Assembly (NCBI RefSeq): GCF_003955715.1
Contig: NZ_CP034463.1
Coordinates: 5,828,001-5,892,000 of the forward strand
From: Streptomyces aquilus
Lineage (GTDB): Bacteria; Actinomycetota; Actinomycetes; Streptomycetales; Streptomycetaceae
DNA length: 64,000 nt
Reading direction: 5' to 3'
In this document: piece after piece, positions 42,098 through 51,103 of the stretch
Layout: every line of letters begins with the position of its first letter
Numbering within the stretch: position 1 is the first letter of the stretch
Notes under the pieces: model-generated
The model's input: only the letters and a program-made list of their open reading frames with translations
Told to the model about the DNA's origin: nothing
Database searches by the model: none
Translations under genes and position numbers: made by a program

Positions 42098-42280
42098 GAC
42101 GGGCGAGGGGTGGCGGAGGCCCGGAGGTCGGGGCGTGCGGGGAGCGGTGGCGGTGTCAGGCGGTGAGGGGTGGCGGAAGTCAGGAGCGGCGGGGGCGTGC
42201 GGGGAGCGGTGGCGGTGTGAGTCGGGTGAGGGGCCGTAGTGGCTCGGAGCAGCGGGGCGTGCGGAGGAGGGTGCTGTGAG
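42073..42280 (+). repeat. Imperfect 61/62-bp tandem repeat joining tadB stop to tadC start
   Basis: Four units begin at 42073, 42134, 42196 and 42258, each with a core like CGTGCGGGGAGCGGTGGCGG followed by a GTGTGAG-type end and a GGTGAGGGG-like section. The first core contains the end and stop of tadB; the fourth carries the GTG start of tadC (42276). Copies are diverged, so the duplication is not recent. Confidence 0.85.
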
Positions 42281-43061
42281 TGCGGAAGTTGTCCACAGGC
42301 TGGGGGCAGTTGTGGGGACCCTGCTGGTTCTCGTGTGGGGCGCGAGATGGATCGAGGGGGTTCGCCGCGAGCGGGCGGTTCGGCGGCGGCTGGCCCGGCT
42401 CGTGGCGCGGGAGGCGAAGTCCGCCGGGCCGCGGGGTGACCCGCGGAAGGCCGTACGGCGGTGGCTGCCCTCGGCGGGGGTGGTGGCCGGCGGGTGGGCC
42501 CTCGTCGGGGGTGCCGCCGGGGTCGCCGTCGGGCTGGGCGTGGCCGCGGGGCTGTGGTGGTGGCGCAGGCGACAGACGGCCGCGGGCGCCGAGGAGGAGT
42601 ACGACGTCGGGGAGGCCGCGCGCCAACTGCCGCTCGCGGCCGATCTGCTGGCGGCCTGTATCGCGGCCGGTGCCGGACCGGTGGTCGCGGCGCAGGCCGT
42701 GGGTGAGGCGCTGGGCGGCCCGGTCGGGGAGGGGCTCGCGCGGGGCGCGGCGGAGGTGCGGCTGGGCGGTGAACCCGGCGACGCCTGGCGGCGACTGGCC
42801 TCGATGCCGGGTGCCGGGCCCCTGGCGCGGCTGCTGGAACGGGCCGACGTGTCCGGACTGCCCGCCGCCGTCCCCGTCGCCCGGCTCGCCGCGGAGGCCC
42901 GGGCCGACTGGGCGCGCACGGCGACGGCACGGGCCCGGCGGGCCGCCGTCCTCGTGACCGCGCCGGTGGGGCTGTGTTTTCTGCCCGCGTTCATCGCGGT
43001 GGGGGTGCTGCCCATCGTGATCGGGCTGGCGGGCGCGGCCAGGGGAGGGGGTGGTGGATGA
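42276..43061 (+). CDS. tadC: TadC-like inner membrane protein (T2SSF domain)
   Basis: 261 residues from GTG 42276. An N-terminal helix (LGAVVGTLLVLVWGARWI) precedes a basic segment, a second hydrophobic pair (VVAGGWALVGGAAGVAVGLGVAAGLWWW), the T2SSF bundle (ARQLPLAADLLAACIAAGAGPVVAAQAVGEAL, RRLASMPGAGPLARLLERADVSG) and C-terminal helices (AVLVTAPVGLCFLPAFIAVGVLPIVIGL). It is the partner of TadB in the pilus platform. The 178-bp gap before it, filled by repeats, is unusual in an otherwise overlapping operon. A DnaA-box match TTGTCCACA lies inside the gene at 42289-42297. Confidence 0.85.
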   Translation: MSAEVVHRLGAVVGTLLVLVWGARWIEGVRRERAVRRRLARLVAREAKSAGPRGDPRKAVRRWLPSAGVVAGGWALVGGAAGVAVGLGVAAGLWWWRRRQTAAGAEEEYDVGEAARQLPLAADLLAACIAAGAGPVVAAQAVGEALGGPVGEGLARGAAEVRLGGEPGDAWRRLASMPGAGPLARLLERADVSGLPAAVPVARLAAEARADWARTATARARRAAVLVTAPVGLCFLPAFIAVGVLPIVIGLAGAARGGGGG

Positions 43062-43152
43062 CAGGGACGGGCGTGCAGCGGTTCCGGTGATCGAGAAGCA
43101 GTGAGCGACAGAGAAACAGCAGGCGACAGAGCGGATCCTTACGGGGGTTGAG

Positions 43153-43341
43153 ATGTACAAGGTGGTACTCGCGCGGCTTCGGGCGGCGCGGAAGGACACG
43201 GGGATGGTCACCTCGGAGTACGCGATGGGGATCGTGGCGGCGGTGGCGTTCGCGGTGGTCCTCTACAAGGTGGTGACCAGCGGGGCCGTCAGCGCGGAGC
43301 TCCAGGGAATCGTGAAGCAGGCCCTCGATGCGCGGATGTGA
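43153..43341 (+). CDS. Flp-type pilin (DUF4244-like)
   Basis: 62 residues. A basic leader (MYKVVLARLRAARKDTG) ends at a type IVb prepilin cut site: Gly17, then MVTSE with Glu at +5. The hydrophobic stalk YAMGIVAAVAFAVVLYKVV and a short C-terminal tail follow. It is the expected major subunit of a Tad pilus. The end overlaps the next gene by 14 bp. The prepilin peptidase (TadV) that must process it is not in this window. Confidence 0.85.
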   Translation: MYKVVLARLRAARKDTGMVTSEYAMGIVAAVAFAVVLYKVVTSGAVSAELQGIVKQALDARM

Positions 43342-43684
43342 ACGGGGCCGCGCGGACCGGGGGTTCGTGACGGCGGAGTCGGCCGTGGTGCTGCCCGTGC
43401 TGGTGATGTTCGCGGCGGCACTGGTGTGGGGGCTGCTCGTGGTGGCCGCGCAGATCCAGTGCGTGGACGCGGCGCGGACGGGGGCCAGGGCCGCGGCGCG
43501 GGAGGACCCGGCCGACGCGGTCGTCGAAGTGGCCCGCGGGGCGGCGCCGCGCGGTGCGAAGGTCACGGTCAGCCGGGAGGAGACGCAGGTCCGGGTGGTG
43601 GTCGTGGCCAAGCCGCCGGTGCTGCGCGGGTTGCCGTTCGAGGTACGGGAGGAGGCTGTGGCCTCGGTGGAGGGCGGGAGATGA
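43328..43684 (+). CDS. TadE-like pseudopilin
   Basis: 118 residues. ATG 43328 lies inside the pilin gene (14-bp overlap). The short basic leader ends DRG, followed by FVTAE, again a prepilin-type cut with Glu at +5, then the hydrophobic stretch SAVVLPVLVMFAAALVWGLLVVAAQ. The exposed domain QCVDAARTGARAAAREDPADAVVEVARG is the TadE-like pattern. It is a minor pilin. It overlaps the next gene by 4 bp (ATGA). Confidence 0.88.
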   Translation: MRGCERGRADRGFVTAESAVVLPVLVMFAAALVWGLLVVAAQIQCVDAARTGARAAAREDPADAVVEVARGAAPRGAKVTVSREETQVRVVVVAKPPVLRGLPFEVREEAVASVEGGR

Positions 43685-44169
43685 GCGGGCGGGGTGTGGG
43701 CCGGCGGGGTGTCGGTTCCGACCGTGGCTCCGCCACCGTGTGGAGCGTCGGTGCGATCGCCGTGCTGTGCGTGGTGTTCGGGGTCGTACTCGCCCTGGGG
43801 CAGGCCGTGGTGACCCGGCATCGTGCGGCCGGCGGCGCGGATCTGGCGGCGCTCGCGGCGGCGGACCACTGGGCGGAGGGCGGTACGGCGGCCTGCGCCC
43901 GGGCCGGCCGGGTGGCCCGGGCCCAGGGCACGCGGCTCGTGCGGTGCGCACTGGTGGGTGAGATCTCGGACGTGACGGCGGCGGCGGGGCGGGGGCCGTT
44001 CGCGGCGGAGGTCAGGGCCCGGGCGGGCCCGGCGGAACAGCCGCTTCCGGACTCGGCTCCGGTGCCGAAGGCCCCGGCGTCCGCGCAGCCTTCGGATCCA
44101 CCACGGGCACCGCAGACTCCCCTGTCTCCTCCGGTTCCTCCTCCGGCGCCCCCCGCAGCAACACCGTGA
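43681..44169 (+). CDS. TadG-like (Rv3654c-type) membrane protein
   Basis: 162 residues from ATG 43681. DRGSATVWSVGAIAVLCVVFGVVLALGQAVVTRHRAAGGADLAALAAAD is the putative Flp pilus-assembly TadG-like N-terminus, but without the Glu at +5. The end of the protein, from about residue 115, is a Pro/Ala-rich tail. Its last 158 bp overlap the convergent helicase gene, so the tail is encoded by DNA that is antisense to the helicase C-terminus, itself also low in complexity. It is the last gene of the Tad operon. Confidence 0.82.
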   Translation: MSGRGVGRRGVGSDRGSATVWSVGAIAVLCVVFGVVLALGQAVVTRHRAAGGADLAALAAADHWAEGGTAACARAGRVARAQGTRLVRCALVGEISDVTAAAGRGPFAAEVRARAGPAEQPLPDSAPVPKAPASAQPSDPPRAPQTPLSPPVPPPAPPAATP

Positions 44170-46588
44170 GCAACCGCACCGCCCCCCTCTTGTGCAGCGG
44201 GTCGTTGCCGTTGCCGCACTTGGGGGACTGGATGCAGGACGGGCAGCCGGCGTCGCACTCGCAGGAGGCGATGGCCTCGCGGGTGGCGGTGAGCCAGGCG
44301 CGGGCGGTGTGGAAGGCGCGCTCCGCGAAGCCCGCGCCGCCGGGGTGGCCGTCGTAGACGAAGACCGTCGGCAGCAGCGTGTCGGGATGCAGGGGGATCG
44401 AGACGCCGCCGATGTCCCAGCGGTCGCAGGTCGCGAACAGGGGGAGCAGACCGATGGAGGCGTGTTCGGCGGCGTGCAGGGCGCCGCCGAGGATCTCGGG
44501 GTTGATGCGGGCCTCGTCCAACTGGTCCTCGGTGACGGTCCACCACACCGCGCGTGTGCGCAACGTACGAGGAGGGAGGTCGAGTTTCGTCTCGCCCAGG
44601 ACTTCACCGGTGATGAGGCGTCTGCGGAGGAAGGAGACGACCTGGTTGGTGACCTCGACGGAGCCGTAGCACAACCGGCCCTGGCCCCAGGGGACTTCGA
44701 CGTCCGTCTCCAGGACGGCGATGGCGGTGGTGTCGCGGGCCACGGTCGAGTACGGAGGGTTCGCCTCCTCCACCAGCGCCACCGAGTCCTCCAGGTCCAG
44801 GGCCCGCACCAGGTACGTGCGGCCCTGGTGGAGGTGGACGGCGCCCTCGTGGACGGTCGTGTGGGCCGCGCCCGCGTCGACCGTGCCGAGCAGGCGGCCC
44901 GTGCCGGACTCGACGATCTGCACCGGGCGGCCGCCCCCACCGCGGATGTCGGCGAGGTCGGCGGCGGACTCCCGGCGGGTCCAGTGCCAGGCCTTCGTGC
45001 GGCGGCGCAGCAGCTTCGCGGCCTCCAGCTGGGGGAGCAGGCCCTCGGTCTCCGGGCCGAACAGCTCCATGTCCTCGTCGGTCAGCGGGAGTTCCGCCGC
45101 CGCCGCGCACAGGTGCGGGGCGAGGACGTAGGGGTTGTCGGGGTCGAGGACCGTCGTCTCCACGGGGCGGCCGAAGAGGGCCTCGGGGTGGTGGACGAGG
45201 AAGGTGTCCAGGGGGTCGTCGCGGGCGACCAGGACGGCCAGGGCGCCCTGGCCGGAGCGGCCCGCCCGGCCGGCCTGCTGCCACAGGGACGCGCGCGTGC
45301 CCGGGTAGCCGGCGATGACGACGGCGTCCAGGCCGGAGACGTCGATGCCCAGTTCCAGGGCCGTCGTCGCGGCGAGGCCCAGCAACTCGCCCGAGTGGAG
45401 GGCCTGCTCCAGGGCGCGGCGCTCCTCCGGGAGGTAGCCGCCGCGGTAGGCGGCGACACGCCGGGACAGCGAGCGGTCGACCTCGGCCAGCCGTTCCTGG
45501 GCGATGACCGAGATGAGCTCGGCGCCGCGCCGGGAGCGGACGAAGGCGACCGAGCGGACGCCCTGGACCGTCAGGTCGGTCAGGAGGTCGGCGGTCTCGG
45601 CGGTGGCCGTGCGGCGGACCGGAGCGCCCTTCTCGCCCTGCATCTCGGTGAGCGGGGGCTCCCAGAGGGCGAAGACCAGCTCGCCGCGCGGGGAGGCGTC
45701 GTCGGCGACCTCGACGACCGGCAGGCCGATGAGGCGGCGGGCGGCGACCGCGGGCTCGGCGGCGGTCGCGGAGGCCAGCAGGAAGACCGGGGAGGCGCCG
45801 TAGCGGGCGCAGAGGCGGCGCAGCCGGCGCAGGACCTGGGCGACGTGGGAGCCGAAGACGCCGCGGTAGGTGTGGACCTCGTCGATGACGACGTACTTGA
45901 GCGCCTTCAGGAAGGAGGACCAGCGGGGGTGGGACGGGAGGATGCCGCGGTGCAGCATGTCGGGGTTGGTCAGCACGTAGTTGGCGTACTGGCGGATCCA
46001 CTCGCGTTCCTCGAACGGGGTGTCACCGTCGTAGACGGCTGGTCGAACTGAATTGCCCAGCGGTTGTGAAAGTTCCTTCACAGAACGGCACTGATCCGCC
46101 GCGAGCGCCTTCGTCGGGGCGAGGTAGAGCGCGGTGGCGCCGCGGCCGTTCGGGGCCTCGGAGCCGTCCAGGAGGGCCGACAGGACGGGCGTGAGGTACG
46201 CCAGGGACTTGCCGGAGGCGGTGCCGGTGGCGACGACCACCGACTCGCCGTCCAGGGCGTGCTCCGCGGCGCGTGCCTGGTGGGCCCAGGGGTGTTCGAT
46301 GCCCGCCGCCTGCACGGCCGCGAGCACCTCCGGGCGAATCCGGTCAGGCCAGACGGCATGGCGGCCCGCGCGCGGGGGCAAGTGCTCCGTATGAGTGATG
46401 CGCGAAGCACGGCTCGGCCCCGAGGCGAGCCTGCCCAGCACCGTGCCCGGGTCCACCCGGGATACGGCGTCCGTCGGGGATCGATCGGATCGGTGATTCT
46501 TGGCCATCGGCACCGAGTGTGTCACCGGCGTGACGGACAATGGGACCAAGGCGTCGTGCACGCCTGCCGGTAAGTGATTGAATGCCAT
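44012..46588 (-). CDS. DEAD/DEAH-type helicase with DUF1998/MrfA-like zinc domain
   Basis: 858 residues from ATG 46588; ATG 46507 is a possible alternative, with both ribosome-binding sites weak. Helicase motifs: Q-like HPWAHQARAAEHAL, Walker A ATGTASGKSLAY, TKALAADQ, motif II VVIDEVHTYRG (DEVH), SATAAEP, FVRSRRGAELIS, and motif VI QQAGRAGRSGQGALAVLV. Near residue 780 a four-cysteine cluster, CECDAGCPSCIQSPKCGNGN, marks the MrfA/Hrq1 branch, 3'-5' helicases that act in mitomycin-type DNA damage repair in Bacillus. The end is Pro/Ala-rich and overlaps the TadG-like gene. It is divergent from bldG (79 bp). Confidence 0.92.
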   Translation of the reverse strand: MAFNHLPAGVHDALVPLSVTPVTHSVPMAKNHRSDRSPTDAVSRVDPGTVLGRLASGPSRASRITHTEHLPPRAGRHAVWPDRIRPEVLAAVQAAGIEHPWAHQARAAEHALDGESVVVATGTASGKSLAYLTPVLSALLDGSEAPNGRGATALYLAPTKALAADQCRSVKELSQPLGNSVRPAVYDGDTPFEEREWIRQYANYVLTNPDMLHRGILPSHPRWSSFLKALKYVVIDEVHTYRGVFGSHVAQVLRRLRRLCARYGASPVFLLASATAAEPAVAARRLIGLPVVEVADDASPRGELVFALWEPPLTEMQGEKGAPVRRTATAETADLLTDLTVQGVRSVAFVRSRRGAELISVIAQERLAEVDRSLSRRVAAYRGGYLPEERRALEQALHSGELLGLAATTALELGIDVSGLDAVVIAGYPGTRASLWQQAGRAGRSGQGALAVLVARDDPLDTFLVHHPEALFGRPVETTVLDPDNPYVLAPHLCAAAAELPLTDEDMELFGPETEGLLPQLEAAKLLRRRTKAWHWTRRESAADLADIRGGGGRPVQIVESGTGRLLGTVDAGAAHTTVHEGAVHLHQGRTYLVRALDLEDSVALVEEANPPYSTVARDTTAIAVLETDVEVPWGQGRLCYGSVEVTNQVVSFLRRRLITGEVLGETKLDLPPRTLRTRAVWWTVTEDQLDEARINPEILGGALHAAEHASIGLLPLFATCDRWDIGGVSIPLHPDTLLPTVFVYDGHPGGAGFAERAFHTARAWLTATREAIASCECDAGCPSCIQSPKCGNGNDPLHKRGAVRLLTVLLRGAPEEEPEETGESAVPVVDPKAARTPGPSAPEPSPEAAVPPGPPGP

Positions 46589-46667
46589 CGCGGCTGGCGA
46601 ACCGTCCTGGGGGCTCTGCCGAGTGTCCTAACGGGCGACCGCTCGATAGCAAGGTGCTGGAGGATCC

Positions 46668-47009
46668 GTGGACCTGTCCCTGTCGACCCGTACCGTCGGC
46701 GATCGTACGGTCGTCGAGGTCGGTGGCGAAATCGACGTATATACCGCGCCCAAGCTGCGCGAGCAGCTGGTCGAGCTGGTGAACGACGGGAGTTTCCACC
46801 TCGTCGTCGACATGGAGGGCGTGGACTTCCTCGACTCCACCGGGCTCGGCGTGCTGGTCGGCGGCCTGAAGCGGGTGCGTGCCCATGAGGGCTCGCTGCG
46901 CCTGGTCTGCAACCAGGAGCGCATTCTGAAGATCTTCCGTATCACCGGTCTCACCAAGGTGTTCCCGATCCACACCTCGGTCGAGGAAGCGGTTGCGGCG
47001 ACCGACTGA
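46668..47009 (+). CDS. bldG: BldG, anti-sigma factor antagonist
   Basis: 113 residues from GTG 46668, with GGAGG upstream. It is a STAS-domain protein of the SpoIIAA/RsbV type: [21 protein letters not shown] and the phosphorylation site [15 protein letters not shown], with Ser57 the phosphorylated residue in S. coelicolor BldG. It is required for aerial growth and antibiotic production in Streptomyces. The downstream ATPase gene, 118 bp away, is its known genetic partner. A wide leader of 79 bp separates it from the helicase gene. Confidence 0.96.
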
Positions 47010-47127
47010 ACCAGCGGACCGGGCGCGGTGACCTGAACCGTGCCCGGGACGGCTGTAGTACCTGGGGGGTCCGGACGATCGGCGGTCCGGTCCCCCGACA
47101 GCACGCCCGTAGTTCCGAGGGGGATGC

Positions 47128-47565
47128 ATGGCCACCGTTGAACTCCGCTTCAGCGCGCTGCCCGAGCACGTCCGGACCGCCCGCCTGGTGGCGGCGGCGG
47201 TGGCGCGCAGGTCCGGAGTCGACGAGGCCGTGCTCGACGAGGTGCGGCTCGCCGTCGGCGAGGCCTGCACCCGTGCCGTCGGACTGCATCAGAACGGCGG
47301 CATCACCGCTCCGGTGAAGGTGCTGCTGATCGAGGAGGAGAAGCAGTTCTCCATCGAGGTCGGCGACGAGGCGCCGCGTTCGGCCCCGGGTGACCGGGCG
47401 CCCGGCGCGGCGGCCGAGGACCCGGACGTGGAGACCGAGGAGGACGAGATGGGCCTCGCGGTTATCAGCGGCCTCGTCGACGACGTGGAGGTCACCGCGG
47501 GGGAGCACGGCGGGTCGATCAAGATGACCTGGCCGACCACCCCGCCGGCCGCAACGCTTCCCTGA
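47128..47565 (+). CDS. SpoIIAB/RsbW-like ATP-binding regulator, BldG partner
   Basis: 145 residues from ATG 47128, with GAGGGGG upstream. It is a histidine-kinase-type ATPase fold: N-box LDEVRLAVGEACTRAVGLH, then after an acidic insert (about 85-107: APGDRAPGAAAEDPDVETEE) the G-box part DEMGLAVISGLVDDVEV and HGGSIKMTW. In S. coelicolor this gene forms an operon with bldG and its product binds BldG. The acidic insert is longer than in RsbW. A terminator follows at 47601. Confidence 0.93.
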   Translation: MATVELRFSALPEHVRTARLVAAAVARRSGVDEAVLDEVRLAVGEACTRAVGLHQNGGITAPVKVLLIEEEKQFSIEVGDEAPRSAPGDRAPGAAAEDPDVETEEDEMGLAVISGLVDDVEVTAGEHGGSIKMTWPTTPPAATLP

Positions 47566-47600
47566 CCTTCATATATACGAGTACATACGAGCAGAACATC

Positions 47601-47628
47601 AAAGGGCCCCGCTCCCGCGGGGTCCTTT
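47601..47628 (+). terminator. Terminator of the bldG operon
   Basis: AAAGGGCCCCGC / GCGGGGTCCTTT (one wobble pair) with a 4-nt loop, followed by TGTGTTTTC. Confidence 0.9.
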
Positions 47629-47830
47629 GTGTTTTCGGAATTCGTGAAATAATTCACGATCAGTCAATGCCTTTGGGGCATTAGCTCTTTCGGGTTCTGT
47701 GGCGTGACGTCGATCATTTGCTGAAGAGCATGTGAAGGCTAATTCCGTTTACCGCCCACTGTTTTGATCAGGTTCCGCTACCTACAATCCGTCCACATCT
47801 TGAGCTCAGCCCAAGCGTCAAGGAGGACGA

Positions 47831-50236
47831 ATGGCGGGGCTTTCTACCCCTCAGTTGGACCATCCCACTTCTCTCGCAGCCGCGGTCCTGACCGACGACA
47901 ACCGGATCATCGTCTGGGTGATCGCCGCCGTCGCGGTGGCCGCGCTCGTGGTCGCGGGTGTCCTGGTGCGCCAGGTGCTCGCGGCGGGCGAGGGAACCGA
48001 CAGCATGAAAGAGATCGCATCGGCCGTACAGGAAGGCGCGAACGCCTATCTGGCCCGGCAGTTGCGCACGCTCGGCGTATTCGCCGTGGTCGTGTTCTTC
48101 CTGCTCATGCTGCTGCCCGCGGACGACTGGAATCAGCGCGCCGGTCGGTCCGTCTTCTTCTTGATCGGCGCGGGGTTCTCGGCGGCCACCGGTTATATCG
48201 GCATGTGGCTCGCCGTGCGCAGCAATGTGCGCGTAGCCGCGGCGGCACGGGAAGCGACCCCGGCGGAAGGTGAACCGGAAAAGGATCTCACCGCCGTCTC
48301 GCACAAAGCAATGAAGATCGCTTTCCGCACGGGCGGCGTCGTCGGCATGTTCACGGTGGGGCTCGGTCTGCTGGGCGCCTCCTGTGTCGTGCTGGTGTAC
48401 GCGGCCGATGCGCCGAAGGTGCTCGAGGGCTTCGGCCTCGGGGCCGCCCTGATCGCCATGTTCATGCGTGTCGGTGGCGGCATCTTCACCAAGGCCGCCG
48501 ACGTCGGCGCCGACCTGGTCGGCAAGGTCGAGCAGGGCATTCCGGAGGACGACCCGCGCAATGCCGCGACCATCGCCGACAACGTGGGCGACAACGTCGG
48601 CGACTGCGCCGGCATGGCGGCCGACCTCTTCGAGTCGTACGCCGTGACCCTGGTCGCCGCGCTGATCCTCGGCAAGGCGGCCTTCGGTGACGCCGGGCTC
48701 GCCTTCCCGCTGATCGTGCCCGCGATCGGTGTGCTGACGGCCATGATCGGCATCTTCGCGGTGGCGCCGCGCCGGTCCGACCGCAGCGGCATGTCCGCGA
48801 TCAACCGGGGGTTCTTCATCTCCGCGGTGATCTCGCTCGTGCTGGTGGCCGCGGCCGTCTTCGCGTACCTGCCGTCGTCGTACGCCGATCTCGACGGCGT
48901 CACCGAGGGGGAGATCGCCGGGAAGGGCGGCGACCCGCGGATCCTCGCGCTCGTCGCGGTCGCCATCGGCATCCTGCTCGCCGCCGTCATCCAGCAGCTG
49001 ACCGGCTACTTCACCGAGACCAACCGGCGTCCCGTCATGGACATCGGGAAGTCCTCGCTCACCGGCCCGGCCACCGTCGTCCTCGCCGGTATCTCCGTCG
49101 GTCTCGAATCGGCCGTCTACACCGCCCTGCTGATCGGCCTCGGCGTCTACGGGGCGTTCCTGCTCGGCGGTACGTCGATCATGCTGGCGCTGTTCGCGGT
49201 GGCGCTGGCCGGCACCGGTCTGCTCACCACGGTCGGCGTGATCGTCGCCATGGACACCTTCGGGCCGGTCTCCGACAACGCCCAGGGCATCGCCGAGATG
49301 TCCGGCGACGTCGAGGGCGCGGGCGCGCAGGTGCTCACCAACCTGGACGCCGTCGGCAACACCACCAAGGCCATCACCAAGGGCATCGCCATCGCCACCG
49401 CCGTCCTGGCGGCGTCGGCGCTCTTCGGGTCGTACCGTGACGCCATCACCACGGGCGCCCGGGACGTCGGCGAGAAACTGTCCGGCGACGGGGCTCCGAT
49501 GAGTCTGATGATGGACATCTCGCAGCCCAACAACCTCGTCGGCCTCATCGCGGGCGCCGCGGTCGTCTTCCTGTTCTCCGGGCTCGCCATCAACGCCGTG
49601 TCGCGGTCGGCCGGTTCCGTGGTCTACGAGGTGCGGCGGCAGTTCCGCGAGCACCCCGGGATCATGGACTACAGCGAGAAGCCGGAGTACGGCAAGGTCG
49701 TGGACATCTGCACCCGGGACGCCCTGCGCGAGCTCGCCACGCCCGGACTGCTGGCCGTGCTGGCACCCATCTTCATCGGGTTCACGCTCGGCGTCGGCGC
49801 GCTCGGCTCGTTCCTGGCGGGCGCGATCGGGGCGGGCACGCTCATGGCGGTGTTCCTGGCCAACTCCGGCGGTGCCTGGGACAACGCCAAGAAGCTCGTC
49901 GAGGACGGTCATCACGGCGGCAAGGGCAGCGAGGCCCACGCCGCGACCGTCATCGGCGACACGGTCGGCGACCCCTTCAAGGACACCGCCGGGCCCGCGA
50001 TCAACCCGCTGCTGAAGGTGATGAACCTCGTCGCGCTGCTCATCGCGCCCGCGGTCATCAAGTTCAGCTACGGCGAGGACAAGAGCATCGGCGTCCGGAT
50101 CGGGATCGCCCTGCTCTCGCTCGCCGTGATCGTCGGCGCGGTCTATGTCTCCAAGCGGCGCGGGATCGCCGTGGGGGACGAGGAGGACAGTGCCAAGAGG
50201 GTGGCCGGTTCGGCCGATCCCGCGGTGGTTTCGTAG
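47831..50236 (+). CDS. hppA: Membrane-bound proton-pumping pyrophosphatase
   Basis: 801 residues from ATG 47831, with AAGGAGG upstream. Sixteen or so membrane helices. The catalytic signature DVGADLVGKVEQGIPEDDPRN and the acidic NVGDNVGDCAGMAADLFESY are intact, as are the second-half motifs GNTTKAITKG, NSGGAWDNAKK and GDTVGDPFKDTAGPA. Lys in GNTTKA identifies the potassium-independent class. It hydrolyses pyrophosphate while pumping protons out. It is transcribed alone; a GC-rich hairpin terminator lies at 50266-50302. Confidence 0.96.
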   Translation: MAGLSTPQLDHPTSLAAAVLTDDNRIIVWVIAAVAVAALVVAGVLVRQVLAAGEGTDSMKEIASAVQEGANAYLARQLRTLGVFAVVVFFLLMLLPADDWNQRAGRSVFFLIGAGFSAATGYIGMWLAVRSNVRVAAAAREATPAEGEPEKDLTAVSHKAMKIAFRTGGVVGMFTVGLGLLGASCVVLVYAADAPKVLEGFGLGAALIAMFMRVGGGIFTKAADVGADLVGKVEQGIPEDDPRNAATIADNVGDNVGDCAGMAADLFESYAVTLVAALILGKAAFGDAGLAFPLIVPAIGVLTAMIGIFAVAPRRSDRSGMSAINRGFFISAVISLVLVAAAVFAYLPSSYADLDGVTEGEIAGKGGDPRILALVAVAIGILLAAVIQQLTGYFTETNRRPVMDIGKSSLTGPATVVLAGISVGLESAVYTALLIGLGVYGAFLLGGTSIMLALFAVALAGTGLLTTVGVIVAMDTFGPVSDNAQGIAEMSGDVEGAGAQVLTNLDAVGNTTKAITKGIAIATAVLAASALFGSYRDAITTGARDVGEKLSGDGAPMSLMMDISQPNNLVGLIAGAAVVFLFSGLAINAVSRSAGSVVYEVRRQFREHPGIMDYSEKPEYGKVVDICTRDALRELATPGLLAVLAPIFIGFTLGVGALGSFLAGAIGAGTLMAVFLANSGGAWDNAKKLVEDGHHGGKGSEAHAATVIGDTVGDPFKDTAGPAINPLLKVMNLVALLIAPAVIKFSYGEDKSIGVRIGIALLSLAVIVGAVYVSKRRGIAVGDEEDSAKRVAGSADPAVVS

Positions 50237-50265
50237 GCGGTCTTACGGCAGCCTCCTCACCTGGG

Positions 50266-50302
50266 GCGGGCGGGTGGCGCGGTGGACGCGCCGCCCGCCC
50301 GC
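50266..50302 (+). terminator. Terminator of hppA
   Basis: 16-bp stem GCGGGCGGGTGGCGCG / CGCGCCGCCCGCCCGC (one G-U pair) with a 5-nt loop, 30 bp beyond the stop. Confidence 0.85.
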
Positions 50303-50448
50303 TCTGTGTGCGCACGCCCCCTTCGTGACCCTTCTCTCACTTGGTGCAAATGGCTTTAATGCATGACTTATCGGACGCCCTGCTTGTAGGTGTCCTCCAG
50401 GCGCCGTGTATGTTCCGGGGCCGAGGAGCCATGGAAGGGACCAATCCG

Positions 50449-51033
50449 GTGAACAAGAAGCTCGCAGCCGCGCTGTCCGGCGGTGCGGTACTGGCGATGG
50501 CGCTGTCGGCATGCAGCAGCGGTGACGACAACAGCGAGAAGCTCGACGCCTGGGCCAAGCAGGTCTGTGACGCCGTACAGCCGCAGGCCAAGAAGATCGA
50601 GGCCGCGAACGCCGCGATCCAGCAGCAGACCTCGGACAACAGCAAGCCGGAGGACGTCCAGAAGACCGACGCCCAGGCCTTCCAGGACATGTCCGACGCC
50701 TACAAGGCGATCGGCGCGGCCGTGCAGAAGGCCGGGGCGCCCGACACCGGCGACAGCAAGAACGCCGAGAAGAAGCAGCAGGACGCGGTCAAGGAGCTCA
50801 ACAGCCTGTCCGCCTCCTACGCCTCCCTCAAGAAGCAGGTCGACGAGCTCGACACGAAGGACCAGGGCAAGTTCGCGGACGGCCTCAAGGACGTCGCGAC
50901 CGAGCTCGACAAGCTCAGCACGACCGGCAGCGACGCCCTCAAGAACCTCGAAGAGGGTGACGTCGGCAAGGCGATGGCCGAGCAGGAGAGCTGCAAGAGC
51001 GCGTCCACCGCGCCGTCGGCGACGAACGGCTGA
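50449..51033 (+). CDS. Small helical lipoprotein
   Basis: 194 residues from GTG 50449, chosen because GAAGGGA lies 9 nt upstream and the signal peptide MNKKLAAALSGGAVLAMALSAC then ends with a lipobox (LSAC, Cys 22). The mature protein is helical and Lys/Ala/Asp-rich with a candidate coiled coil (KKQQDAVKELNSLSASYASLKKQVDEL). A Cys pair (VCDAVQPQ near 41 and ESCKSAS near 184) could link the ends. Similar small lipoproteins are common downstream of hppA in Streptomyces. Function is unknown. Confidence 0.82.
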   Translation: MNKKLAAALSGGAVLAMALSACSSGDDNSEKLDAWAKQVCDAVQPQAKKIEAANAAIQQQTSDNSKPEDVQKTDAQAFQDMSDAYKAIGAAVQKAGAPDTGDSKNAEKKQQDAVKELNSLSASYASLKKQVDELDTKDQGKFADGLKDVATELDKLSTTGSDALKNLEEGDVGKAMAEQESCKSASTAPSATNG

Positions 51034-51103
51034 CACCCGCCCCGGGCGGCCCCCGGCGCCGCGGGCACCGCCTGCGGCGCCGGTTTGCGTCCACAATGGG
51101 GGC

